Made by a program: the position numbers and the translations under genes | Shown here: one piece after another, positions 43,920 through 51,816 of the stretch | Layout: the number at the start of each line of letters is the position of its first letter | Numbering within the stretch: the first letter of the stretch is position 1 | Notes under the pieces: generated by a model | The model's database searches: none | Told to the model about the DNA's origin: nothing | What the model saw: the letters and a program-made list of their open reading frames with translations, nothing else | Origin: a halophilic archaeon | GTDB taxonomy: Archaea; Halobacteriota; Halobacteria; Halobacteriales; Haladaptataceae | DNA: 64,000 nt | Direction: 5' to 3' | Assembly (NCBI GenBank): GCA_003298465.1 | Contig: QNGA01000014.1 | Coordinates: forward strand, 13,223-77,222

Positions 43920-45275
43920 CTATTTCACCGCGACTGCAAGAGGGACACTCTTGCCGTCGAACACGTGTTCATTCCCGATGATTTTGTCTTCGAGTCGGTC
44001 CATTCGGTCTGCCATCGTCTCGTACAGTTGTTTGTCTTCTCGGGTTGCATCGTCGCGTTCTGCGCGGACTTTTGCGTAATGGAGGCGGTTCGAGTGAAAG
44101 ACGTCCCAGTAGTCGCGGCGTTCGCCGCTGTCCCGCCCGACCGTGTGGTAGTTCTTTAAATCCAGCCAGACGTCCGCAGGCGGTGGCGAGAGCCGCTTCA
44201 GGTGGGTGGGAAGTCGCCGCCCATGAGACCGATCGCTACTGCCGGGGATTTCATCAGTCTTCTCGACGATCCAATCCATCTCGTCCTCGGGCGGATAATG
44301 CATATGCTGGCCGTCTTCACAGCTCCGGACTGCCAGCACCCCATCATCGCGAACGTGCTCCCAGAGTAGCGAGAGCACCGACTCCTGATTCGCAATATGG
44401 TGGAAGAGATAGCTCGCAAACACGATATCGAACGTTCCGAGGTCGGCTTTGTCGAGGTTGTTCACGTCCAACCAACGGTACTGGATGTTCGACGCTGAAT
44501 ACCGGTCTTTCGCGACCTCCAGGATGTCCTCGGCCTCATCAATCGCGACAACGTCGAACCGGTCGTCATTGCCGAAGCGCGACTGGGTGACGGTTCCGTA
44601 CCCACAGCCAGCGTCAAGGACGGAGTACGGTGGCTTGATGCCATTCTCTTGCAACCGCTCGACAATGCGGTCGATGTTCCGTTCGTCCTGCTCGCGATGC
44701 ATCGCCGCCGACAACTGAAGCCGTTCGTGATCGACTTCAGGATCATACTCACTCGGCCCGTCGTGGTCGTCAGCACTATCCGACCTAGCCTCGGATGGTG
44801 AGAGTAGTTGATCCATTGTTCGCGCTAATGCGTTCGAGAGCTGCTGTTCGAACTCCGCCCGGTCAACATATGTGAAGTAGCCTGTTGCTCGGCATTCGTC
44901 GCGGAAGTCCTGCAGGCGTTCGTATTGGTCTGGGTCGAGCTGATTCGTCGGAATGTCGCGCTCGGAGAACCCGATCATCGCCGGCAAGTCGTCCTCGATT
45001 GCAAGCCGTTTCACCGTGTCGGCGAGACTTGCTCCGCCAGTCGGGCCATCGCCGACCGTGGTCCAGAACGCGCCCAGGACAATATCGATGTCGTCGGCGA
45101 GGTCAGACCGACTCACGTCTACGTGGTTGGCGTCAACCGGTGCGAGGTGGATGTTTTGCTGGCGGCCAGTCGATGCATTCCAATCGAGCAAGACGTCTTT
45201 CGCGGCTTGCCGTTCTGCGTCGATCTCGGAGGGCATCGCGAGCAGGACGTGATAGACAGTGGATTCGATCGGCAT
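43920..45275 (-). CDS. DUF4062-like domain fused to SAM methyltransferase
   Basis: A 451-residue protein. Residues 6-110 resemble DUF4062/TIR-like Rossmann domains (YHVLLAMPSEIDAERQAAKD, ADDIDIVLGAFWTT, then LPAMIGFSE), often found at the front of NTPase defence proteins. Residues ~185-345 are a class I methyltransferase with motif I LDAGCGYG at 220-227, VAIDEAED and FDIVFASYLFHHI. A C-terminal ~100 residues of unknown fold follow (DVWLDLKNYHTVGRD, YWDVFHSNRLHYAKV), ending in a coiled-coil-like part. Substrate unknown; a defence or RNA/protein modification role is inference. Confidence 0.65.
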   Translation of the reverse strand: MPIESTVYHVLLAMPSEIDAERQAAKDVLLDWNASTGRQQNIHLAPVDANHVDVSRSDLADDIDIVLGAFWTTVGDGPTGGASLADTVKRLAIEDDLPAMIGFSERDIPTNQLDPDQYERLQDFRDECRATGYFTYVDRAEFEQQLSNALARTMDQLLSPSEARSDSADDHDGPSEYDPEVDHERLQLSAAMHREQDERNIDRIVERLQENGIKPPYSVLDAGCGYGTVTQSRFGNDDRFDVVAIDEAEDILEVAKDRYSASNIQYRWLDVNNLDKADLGTFDIVFASYLFHHIANQESVLSLLWEHVRDDGVLAVRSCEDGQHMHYPPEDEMDWIVEKTDEIPGSSDRSHGRRLPTHLKRLSPPPADVWLDLKNYHTVGRDSGERRDYWDVFHSNRLHYAKVRAERDDATREDKQLYETMADRMDRLEDKIIGNEHVFDGKSVPLAVAVK

Positions 45276-45319
45276 CGATATATTCTAGCTCGGATACCCC
45301 GCACAAAATGCGTACCGAA

Positions 45320-45616
45320 TCAGATCTCTGCTGGGTCGAACGCTTCTAACTGCTGGCGTTCATCATCTGTGAGCTCGCCAGCGAGATATCGTTCTCCCAG
45401 GTCGGTAATCCGGTAATAGCCGCGGTCGTCGTCGGTGCGGTCGATGAGACCAGCAGCTTTCACTACTCGCACCCGGTTCCAGACTGTACCCTCAGCAAGA
45501 CCCATGTTGACAGCGATGGCTGTTGGCGGGGCCTCGAAGTCGGTGAGCGAATGCCCGTTTAGGAATTCGAGGATGTCGAGGTCGCTCATTCGGAGCCAGG
45601 CGATACGAGCTCTCAT
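45320..45616 (-). CDS. PhiH1-repressor-like wHTH protein
   Basis: A 98-residue paralogue of the protein at 41166: SDLDILEFLNGHSLTDFEAP, TAIAVNMGLAEGTVWNRVRV, LIDRTDDDRGYYRITDLGER, YLAGELTDDERQQLEAFDP. The start could be MSDLDIL at 45589. Upstream ATAGAG...CTCTAT gives an imperfect inverted repeat (45617-45640). Both paralogues stand just before a coiled-coil operon, one in each case. Confidence 0.7.
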   Translation of the reverse strand: MRARIAWLRMSDLDILEFLNGHSLTDFEAPPTAIAVNMGLAEGTVWNRVRVVKAAGLIDRTDDDRGYYRITDLGERYLAGELTDDERQQLEAFDPAEI

Positions 45617-45758
45617 AGAGGGTAGTAGGTACTCTATGTTCGAATAGCATTGGCTAAAAAGCTATGCAAAGGCCAAGCAAGGTATCTCCGACTGCGATTA
45701 GTATCTCCTCATTCGAGAGTGGATATACCCCAACCGTTTAGTGAGGGGACCAATATAG

Positions 45759-45950
45759 ATGCGAGTGAGAATCGATGAATACAATCGCGACTACCACCGA
45801 CGGAGGAATCTAACACTAAACAGGGATACATCGGCACAGAATGACGGACAGTCACGCATGCTTCGACAGACGCCCGCGCACACCACCGCCATCGACCCGG
45901 TACGGTCGACACAGACAGCTACGCTAGGTAACTTCAGCGCCAAGAAATGA
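45759..45950 (+). CDS. 63-codon ORF, first of coiled-coil operon 2
   Basis: Reads MRVRIDEYNRDYHRRRNLTL and ends TQTATLGNFSAKK with a stop overlapping the next ATG (ATGA). Polar and basic. The end ATLG resembles AATLGTNQRQ of the operon 1 protein at 42042, suggesting a split or degraded homologue. Coding is supported mainly by the overlap chain. Confidence 0.4.
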   Translation: MRVRIDEYNRDYHRRRNLTLNRDTSAQNDGQSRMLRQTPAHTTAIDPVRSTQTATLGNFSAKK

Positions 45951-46126
45951 CAATCCCGTCAGCGGTCAATGGGTGTTCCAGCACCCGCTCCCACCGACGA
46001 ACCCTCAGTTGTCGTTTCTTGCTCGGCCGGCAAAACTGTTCGGGGTATACCTACAGATATACCGCCGGACTCGTCCGCCTGAGTGACCCTGAGATGGGTC
46101 AGCGTGCTCCCCGCCACGCACGATGA
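45947..46126 (+). CDS. 59-codon ORF, operon 2 (homologue of 42042 C-terminus)
   Basis: Reads MTIPSAVNGCSSTRSHRRTL, CRFLLGRQNCSG, LSDPEMGQRAPRHAR. Aligns in frame with the C-terminal half of the operon 1 protein at 42042. Overlaps both neighbours by ATGA. The shared Cys and Arg positions suggest conserved function or recent duplication. Confidence 0.5.
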   Translation: MTIPSAVNGCSSTRSHRRTLSCRFLLGRQNCSGYTYRYTAGLVRLSDPEMGQRAPRHAR

Positions 46127-46260
46127 CACAACACCCACAGAATACACGACACGACGGTATCACCGCTCGAACCAACCAGCAGTCCACCACGCAGCCGCGA
46201 TGCGCACTCTCACACCTGGACATAGAGATGGCAGACACTAGCGGAGGTGGCAACCGATGA
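46123..46260 (+). CDS. 45-codon ORF, operon 2
   Basis: Reads MTQHPQNTRHDGITARTNQQ and ends ADTSGGGNR. Overlaps the preceding and following ORFs by ATGA. Resembles the 36-codon ORF at 42368 (RHDG). Could be a micro-protein or only a coupling relay. Confidence 0.4.
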   Translation: MTQHPQNTRHDGITARTNQQSTTQPRCALSHLDIEMADTSGGGNR

Positions 46261-47060
46261 GTGACGCTGGCCTATCCAGTGTGGCTAATACCCTGGGTGA
46301 CGGGAAGCCATCTACTTCCGAACTGGTCGACCAAATGCATGGATTGGCCGAGCGTGTCGACGATCTCGAGGAGACTGTTGCTGCAAAGGACGAACAGATA
46401 GAGGAACTCCAGCAGCAGGTTGAGTCGCTCAAGGAGGACCGAGATGCCGCTGAGAAAAAGCGTTCGAGCGACCGTGAGCGTCTGAGTGAGCTTGAGGCGA
46501 CGACCGAGGCCATCCAAGACGAGGTGGACGACCTTGCTGAGAAGGAGGAGCGGAATGCTCGCGTGCGGGCGTCTGTCTCGCGGATGATCAACCTCGTTCG
46601 GGACTACGATAGCACGGAAGGCGTCGATGATGAGTCGCCGAATCTCGTGGCAGAAGCAGCGAACGCAGGCCGCCAACTCGTCGATACAGTCGAGCGCTCC
46701 GAGCAGAACACGGAATTAGTGAACTTCCGCGAGCAGCGCGCTGAGTCCCAGCAGGTCGAGGAGAAGTATCTCGACGTGTTGGAAGCCGGCCAGAAGATCG
46801 CGGAAGAGAACGACGTGAGGATCGCGCGGCTGGACTATCGGAAGGTCGCCACCCACTATGGGTGTGCGTACAAGAACGACGGCTATCGCGTGATGGAGGA
46901 AATGGCCGACCGCGTCCCCGGCGTGACCTACAAGGAGAGTCGGACGCTGTCAGCGGACGACGCAATGGGCGTTGGCGGCCGGCATATCGAGATCTCGTTC
47001 GCTGACCCCGATCTCGCCGGCTGGATGCGAGCCCACGACGCCAACACGGGAGGGAACTAA
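46257..47060 (+). CDS. Coiled-coil + wHTH protein of operon 2
   Basis: A 267-residue protein. Residues 20-105 are a long coiled coil (LVDQMHGLAERVDDLEETVA, IEELQQQVESLKEDRDAAEK, KKRSSDRERLSELEATTEAI). After a linker, the C-terminal part (~185-260) looks like a winged helix: VRIARLDYRKVATHYGCAYK, GYRVMEEMADRVPGVTYKES, then HIEISFADPDLAGWM. Close relatives are at 51809 and in the relic at 29283. Coiled coil plus DNA-binding head suggests plasmid maintenance, partition or replication control; unproven. Confidence 0.7.
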   Translation: MSDAGLSSVANTLGDGKPSTSELVDQMHGLAERVDDLEETVAAKDEQIEELQQQVESLKEDRDAAEKKRSSDRERLSELEATTEAIQDEVDDLAEKEERNARVRASVSRMINLVRDYDSTEGVDDESPNLVAEAANAGRQLVDTVERSEQNTELVNFREQRAESQQVEEKYLDVLEAGQKIAEENDVRIARLDYRKVATHYGCAYKNDGYRVMEEMADRVPGVTYKESRTLSADDAMGVGGRHIEISFADPDLAGWMRAHDANTGGN

Positions 47061-47075
47061 CCACGAGAGAGAGAG

Positions 47076-47274
47076 CGTTACACCGTTGTAATCACGGGGG
47101 TTCACCGAACCCCCGTTTGCAGCGACACCACCGCACGAGATCCACACCGCATTCCCGGTGACCCACGGTGGTAACGTTGGTACGGCTACCGTGAGGTGCG
47201 TCCTTTTCTGCGTCGTTTCTGCGAAAGAGAAGGGGGTCGACGCCGTCGACCCCCATTATTACGATGTTGTAACC
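47076..47274. other. Palindrome/hairpin site after operon 2
   Basis: Begins 16 bases after the coiled-coil gene. It has two 18-bp palindromes, CGTTAC-N6-GTAATC (47076-47093) and TATTAC-N6-GTAACC (47257-47274), 181 bases apart. Between them are a hairpin CGGGGGTT/AACCCCCG (47095-47115) and GGGGGTCGAC/GTCGACCCCC (47232-47254). This is the same order as at 43604-43847. Confidence 0.6.
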
Positions 47275-47311
47275 AACCTTTCTCAACAGGTTCACGGGAC
47301 AGCGACTAAGA

Positions 47312-47476
47312 TGAATAAAGGCGCTCCAGTCGGACTACGTCGTCGACCACGATGACTGGAAGGCAGCGCTCCGGGCCTAGATAGGCGACGAGCGCGAGGC
47401 AGAGCGAGAACGCAAGCAGGAACGGAAGCGTCTCAAAGACTGCCGTCGCCAGACCTACGAGAAAGAGCAATCGTGA
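47312..47476 (+). pseudogene. Short relic, charged helical protein end
   Basis: Frame reading SDYVVDHDDWKAALRA, TAG, then GDEREAERERKQERKRLKD and CRRQTYEKEQS with a stop. The highly charged helical end suggests the tail of a coiled-coil plasmid protein, but no parent gene is identified in the window. Confidence 0.3.
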
Positions 47477-47485
47477 AAAGTAGAA

Positions 47486-47692
47486 CTATTCATTACGACG
47501 TATTGAGATCGCAGTCAAAATCCCGGCAAGGACACCTCCAAGAAGCGGCCCAGCAACCAATAAAAGGGTTTGATTTTGAACCGGCTCCCAAATTAGAGCA
47601 AAGACAAGGGTGAAGATACTAGCGATGAGAAGCCAATCAATACCGCGGCTCACCGCTGACCCGAACGTTTGCTCCCTTGTCTGAGTAGTCAT
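47486..47692 (-). CDS. Small two-span membrane protein
   Basis: A 68-residue protein from MTTQTREQTFGSAVSRGIDW with two hydrophobic helices (WLLIASIFTLVFALIW and LLLVAGPLLGGVLAGIL) and a basic end. Convergent/adjacent context gives no clue to function. Confidence 0.5.
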   Translation of the reverse strand: MTTQTREQTFGSAVSRGIDWLLIASIFTLVFALIWEPVQNQTLLLVAGPLLGGVLAGILTAISIRRNE

Positions 47693-47838
47693 AGAGGAAC
47701 CTTGGATAGTAGAGTAATACCAGGTGGAGCAATAATAGTTTTTCATTTTCACCATAGAAATAGAGTATAAAATAAATGCCGTCAGGATAAGTCTTTCGGG
47801 TAAGGCTTACTACTTCTGATCATCACACCATCAATTGA

Positions 47839-48621
47839 ATGCTCGCCGGAAACGCCCGTCGAATCGATCTCTATGACTTCTTCAGCGTCCTACTACCCGG
47901 TATCGGCCTACTGCTTAGTCTTCTCCCGTTCCTTCCAAGAAAAACGGATCTCAACGCCCTCGGAGCAATCCTTCCACTTCTCGTCGGTGGATTTGTCTTT
48001 GGGCGAGCTGTCCACACAATTGCAATAACTATTGAAGACGACTACCAAGCATCGCCAACTCACCGAGAGCAATTCATAGAGGAGCTTACTAATCCTACGA
48101 ACTTAGATACTGCAACGGTACAGGCATTCTACAATGAATGTTCTAGAGCTTTTGGTCACCTAGATGAGGAATATCCGTGGACCGATGATGCTAATCCCAA
48201 GGAAGAAAAACTTGAAGATCTATATGGATTAGTCCGATCGTATGTTCATATCGATTCTCGAGGGCGATCTCGGACATTCCAAGCAGTCTACTCCTTCTAC
48301 CGGTCCATGTGGATTGTCTCAATAATCGTAGCGGCTATATACATTTGTTATGGAATAGGAAAGGGAATAGGAACATTTGGGAATAGTGTGAATTACACAT
48401 CTTTTCTCGGATCACTAGGAATACCACCTGGTCTTCTTGTCCTTAGTAGCATAATAGTAGCTCTCACGAGCTTTCGCACATTCAGCGAAGCTCGGGCCAA
48501 GTATCAAGATCACTTCATCCGGTACCTTATTGCTGATTTTCTTATACTTCAGGGGGTTGATTATCCAGAAGCAGTTGTCGCCGCAGAAAGCATTGAAGAA
48601 CAGAAACCGAGGAAAATTTGA
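47839..48621 (+). CDS. Membrane protein of unknown function, AT-richer than neighbours
   Basis: A 260-residue protein with two N-terminal spans (about 11-32 and 40-62), a soluble middle (65-150, EDDYQASPTHREQFIEELTN) and two C-terminal spans (155-180 and 195-215). Codon third positions are noticeably less GC-biased than in neighbouring operons, suggesting a separate origin. No family recognised. Confidence 0.6.
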   Translation: MLAGNARRIDLYDFFSVLLPGIGLLLSLLPFLPRKTDLNALGAILPLLVGGFVFGRAVHTIAITIEDDYQASPTHREQFIEELTNPTNLDTATVQAFYNECSRAFGHLDEEYPWTDDANPKEEKLEDLYGLVRSYVHIDSRGRSRTFQAVYSFYRSMWIVSIIVAAIYICYGIGKGIGTFGNSVNYTSFLGSLGIPPGLLVLSSIIVALTSFRTFSEARAKYQDHFIRYLIADFLILQGVDYPEAVVAAESIEEQKPRKI

Positions 48622-49042
48622 ATTCTGCTCTTTGAATCACGACCACTACGTGAGTGACATTCGCGCTGAGGTGCTGAACTTCTCGGCGTTCCCAACCGTG
48701 TCCGAGGTCCAGGACCGTCTCGACGAGATAATCATACACGAGACTACTGCTGCTCCGGGAAGCGAGTCACCCAAATTCAGAAGTTAGTAGGAAATACTAA
48801 CCATGGTTTGTTGGCGCGTTATTGGTGAGATTCGTATACATGCCGGCGCCGTACCGGACGCGACCGTCCGGCTTATAGACGAGGGACGCGCCCCCGGAGT
48901 TATCATCCGCATCTCGCCAGTTCCAACATTGGACTCGAACAGTACTGTATCTTCTGTGATCACTATTGTTAGTAGGAAAGTTGAATGCTGGTGGTGACGT
49001 GGCCAGCAGAACGTACTTCGCTATAATTTGAGAAGGAGGCTG
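48622..49042. other. Decayed intergenic region with one operator-like palindrome
   Basis: About 420 bases. From 48625 one frame reads HYVSDIRAEVLNFSAFPTVS and EVQDRLDEIIIHET to a stop at 48787, probably the tail of a lost gene. It holds the GTTAGTA-GGAAA-TACTAAC palindrome (48783) and a half-site GTTAGTAGGAAA near 48968. Nothing else recognised. Confidence 0.35.
48783..48801. promoter_or_regulatory. 19-bp palindrome GTTAGTA-GGAAA-TACTAAC
   Basis: Perfect 7-bp arms with a five-base centre; same overall length as the GTTAGTAT-N3-ATACTAAC sites. It overlaps the stop of a short relic and precedes an ATG by two bases, but that downstream frame is not convincing. Confidence 0.5.
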
Positions 49043-49669
49043 TCAGAATGTCTCGTCGTCACCCGGGGAATCTGGCGACACTGTCCCCGGTCGCATCGTC
49101 GCGAGATTGATCGTCTTCACGATCTCGCCAGTCGGTTGTGGCTCTGGACCATCATCCGGTTCGGTGTATTCACGGCCGCGAGACTCCGGTATCGGGAGTG
49201 CTGCTTCCTTTATTTCCAGTGTTTCATTCAGGTCTTTGCGGACGACAGTCCATTCATCACCGTCGTCGTCTGGCGGATGGAACTCGGCAAGCACAACCCA
49301 TGGGCGGTACGGATCATGGCCGTCGACGTCGACTCTCGGATCACCGCTCAACATTCGTGGGTCGTCCGACTCGGCAAACAGATGAATACCGTTCGTTACG
49401 TCTGGATCCACAGCAATTCGGAGGTAATTCACGCGGTCTGGGTCAAGTCGGAGATCGCCAAGCGGCCGTTGCGTGGCGAGTGCGTGATATCGGCAGGCGC
49501 CATCGTCAAGAACGATGTAGCCGCCCGTGACGAGTAGTTTCGTTCCGTCCCGTTTGATGCGGAACCCCCATTGGATGCTAGCATTGACGGGATTGTCCGG
49601 TTCTTCAACGCGTGGTCCCTGATATTGTTCAGTGAGCAGTGTGTCGTCCTCTCTTTGTACGTCGCCCAT
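49043..49669 (-). CDS. Hypothetical acidic protein, possibly viral
   Basis: A 208-residue protein, beta-rich in its first 150 residues (SIQWGFRIKRDGTKLLVTGG, YLRIAVDPDVTNGIHLFAES, PYRPWVVLAEFHPPDDDGDE) and with a disordered acidic end. The style recalls structural/appendage proteins of haloviruses, but there is no motif to prove it. Frame intact; no obvious operon partner. Confidence 0.55.
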   Translation of the reverse strand: MGDVQREDDTLLTEQYQGPRVEEPDNPVNASIQWGFRIKRDGTKLLVTGGYIVLDDGACRYHALATQRPLGDLRLDPDRVNYLRIAVDPDVTNGIHLFAESDDPRMLSGDPRVDVDGHDPYRPWVVLAEFHPPDDDGDEWTVVRKDLNETLEIKEAALPIPESRGREYTEPDDGPEPQPTGEIVKTINLATMRPGTVSPDSPGDDETF

Positions 49670-49983
49670 TGTTCTGAGTAGTGAATTAAGGCGGATGTCC
49701 GCGGCCCTACGCGGTGACTAACATTCGATCCCTAGTATGCGTAAAACTTCTCTCGTCGTCTGTATAAAAATCCCCCCGTGAGAGGTGACGTTCGATTGTC
49801 CAACGACAGACAGCGCGAACAGCGTGATAACGAGGTCGAAAGTTATCCACCCAGTCCTATCATCTGATACATATATAAGACGGTTCAATTGACTTGCAAG
49901 TTCACTGGGGATAGGTTATTACAAGAAAGTTCCCTTGAGAGAGCAATTTGTGTGCAATCGCGGAACCTGCCAGCATCTACCTT
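49670..49983. other. Intergenic region, promoter-like elements only
   Basis: About 315 bases with no gene. TATA-like sequences occur at GTATAAAAAT (near 49763) and CATATATAAG (near 49871), facing outward genes; otherwise nothing seen. Confidence 0.35.
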
Positions 49984-50199
49984 TCAGTCATGTTTACTCT
50001 CCTCACATACTGTCTCTCGTAACTCATTGAAGAGCGTTGGGTGGTGTTCCTTGAGAATTTCTACGTCGGTGGTGAGCTCGTCCTGAATTTTGTTCCTGAC
50101 ACGTGAGATAGCTTGGTATCGATAATTTTCGTCGACTTCGCCTTCTCCTTGGATAAGTTCTCGTTCTCGGTCAGTCAAGAGTGCCCGGCGTCTTGCCAT
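49984..50199 (-). CDS. Conserved small haloarchaeal helical protein
   Basis: A 71-residue protein from MARRRALLTDRERELIQGEG, continuing YRYQAISRVRNKIQDELTTD and LKEHHPTLFNELRETVCEE. This pattern recurs in many haloarchaeal genomes, often on plasmids, without known function. In-frame ATGs at 50223 and 50229 are alternatives. Repeats of TTCCCACAT lie just upstream (50242 and 50280). Confidence 0.65.
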   Translation of the reverse strand: MARRRALLTDRERELIQGEGEVDENYRYQAISRVRNKIQDELTTDVEILKEHHPTLFNELRETVCEESKHD

Positions 50200-50400
50200 T
50201 TCATCTGGTTCTTGTATGTTCATGACCACATAGATGCATCATTCCCACATACTAAAACGCTCCCATAATCGCATATGTTCCCACATGGGGCTAACTTTAA
50301 GTCCTGGGATGATATATACTGAAGTAGGAAGCGCGGAACGCCTTCGCAGAAAGGCCACGTGTGGCAGCACGTGACCGCGCTTCGGGATGGTATCCGAAGC

Positions 50401-50472
50401 ATGAGTGCAATCACGTATGCGAGTGAAAAGCGCATCGACTATCAGCCAACCCAGACGGGAGGATGCTATTGA
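50401..50472 (+). CDS. 23-codon leader ORF of operon 3
   Basis: Reads MSAITYASEKRIDYQPTQTG to CY and a TGA whose last base starts the next ATG (TGATG). It continues the overlap chain of operon 3 at its upstream end. It could be a translation-coupling leader. Confidence 0.35.
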   Translation: MSAITYASEKRIDYQPTQTGGCY

Positions 50473-50990
50473 TGGCGTCGTTCGATGAGCAGCCGAATGG
50501 CGGCGCGCTCTCGGTCGACGCCACGCTCGGTGAGACCGTCTTCGAGCCAGTCCACCGCCTTGAGCCGACCGACCAAACCATCGCCGAGGACGACGACCAA
50601 CCCACGCCCGACGATACGCCCGACGACGAAATCACGCGGGCCTATCTCGTCGAACTCCGGGTTGGCTGGCAGACTTACGAGAAGACGAGCGACGAACAGC
50701 CCTACCTCTACTGCATCTACGCCACCAGGGACTGCCAGCGGTTCTTCGAACGCCGCCTCCAGATCGACTACGACGAGGACGGCTTCCAGATCCCGGACAA
50801 CACCGACGTCTATAGTTCGGTCACGACAACGAAGACGGGCAACAGCACGCTCCCCTCCACTCCACCAGGGGAATCCCCCGCGGAAACACGCAGACACTAC
50901 CAGCACCTGCTCGAAGCCCGCCACGGGATCGACACTGCCACCCACCACGACACTACCGCGAGCGACCACACGAGCGAGGTGCGTGCCTGA
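50472..50990 (+). CDS. Hypothetical acidic protein, operon 3
   Basis: A 172-residue protein from MASFDEQPNGGALSVDATLG; an upstream ATG at 50463 is less likely because 50472 fits the TGATG overlap. A Pro/Asp-rich linker (DDDQPTPDDTPDDEITRAY) separates two parts; the second contains PYLYCIYATRDCQRFFERRL. The C-terminus is His/Thr-rich. No family recognised. Confidence 0.6.
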   Translation: MASFDEQPNGGALSVDATLGETVFEPVHRLEPTDQTIAEDDDQPTPDDTPDDEITRAYLVELRVGWQTYEKTSDEQPYLYCIYATRDCQRFFERRLQIDYDEDGFQIPDNTDVYSSVTTTKTGNSTLPSTPPGESPAETRRHYQHLLEARHGIDTATHHDTTASDHTSEVRA

Positions 50991-51086
50991 ATGCCCACCA
51001 GCGCACGCCCCACTCGGGTAGCGACAGCGCCCGCCACACCACCCAGCCACCCACTACGCCACACCAGAGGAGGTGAGCAGCGGTGA
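50991..51086 (+). CDS. 31-codon ORF, operon 3
   Basis: ATG directly follows the previous TGA, and its own TGA overlaps the next GTG start (GTGA). Reads MPTSARPTRVATAPATPPSH to GGEQR. Basic and Pro/Thr-rich. Support is positional only. Confidence 0.35.
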   Translation: MPTSARPTRVATAPATPPSHPLRHTRGGEQR

Positions 51087-51421
51087 CGCGCGAGGACGAC
51101 GGCGTGATTCGGTCGTTGGCCCAGACCGATCCGGTCCAGGTCGACACCAAGCATCGGACGCTGACGGGCGTGGTCTACCAGCACACCCACACCGCGCCCG
51201 AACTCACACTACGTGGCCCCGAGCCCGGCGAGCACGTCCTGTACTTCGCGACACCGTGCCACGACTGCTATCGGCTCCAGTATACCTACTACGACGAGTA
51301 CGAGGCCACCCAGACCCAGCTCGCCCGCTACGAATGCCGGCCCAACGGCGAGTACGCCTGGCACCACACCCACGCCACCATCCAAACCATCACCAGCCCC
51401 AACCAGGGTGACCACCAATGA
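51083..51421 (+). CDS. Hypothetical protein with CxxC/His motifs, operon 3
   Basis: A 112-residue protein with a GTG start. It contains HVLYFATPCHDCYRLQYTYY and ARYECRPNGEYAWHHTHATI, giving Cys and His clusters that could bind zinc. Overlaps both neighbours by four bases. May correspond by position to the zinc protein that opens operon 1. Confidence 0.55.
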   Translation: MTREDDGVIRSLAQTDPVQVDTKHRTLTGVVYQHTHTAPELTLRGPEPGEHVLYFATPCHDCYRLQYTYYDEYEATQTQLARYECRPNGEYAWHHTHATIQTITSPNQGDHQ

Positions 51422-51816
51422 CCCACGGCGTCCCACAGCCACTCAACCCACGCGACCCCACCAAGCTCGTCGAGCAGTTGTCGCCCGGCGACCGCGTTCG
51501 CATCACCACAACCGAACGTCCCCGGACTATCCTCACCGTCGCCGACACCACACCCACCCCCTACGGGGGACGCCTCGTCCTGAGTGTACCGCCGACCACC
51601 ACTAACGCCCACCAGCAGGTCCAGCACGCTCACTACCACTGCCATCCCGCCGACGCCGATTCCTCAACCATGACTGTTATCGAATCTCCGAGCAGCGACA
51701 CGCCCGCACAGCGTATCGGCACGCTCACCACCATCGCCCGCCTCCCCCAGCTCTCCACAGACCAATCCGTCGATGAGACAGTGCAGGCACCAGCGGAGGT
51801 GGCGGCCAATGAGTGA
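51418..51816 (+). CDS. Hypothetical beta-rich protein, operon 3
   Basis: A 132-residue protein. RVRITTTERPRTILTVADTT and GRLVLSVPPTTTNAHQQVQH look like a small beta barrel, followed by HYHCHPADADSS. Its stop overlaps the coiled-coil gene start by eight bases (ATGAGTGA), the same overlap seen in operon 1. Confidence 0.55.
   Translation: MTHGVPQPLNPRDPTKLVEQLSPGDRVRITTTERPRTILTVADTTPTPYGGRLVLSVPPTTTNAHQQVQHAHYHCHPADADSSTMTVIESPSSDTPAQRIGTLTTIARLPQLSTDQSVDETVQAPAEVAANE

Noticed and set aside
48803..48997. 64-codon frame after the palindrome at 48783
   Set aside because: Starts right at an operator-like site but composition is non-halophilic and no homologous pattern is apparent.
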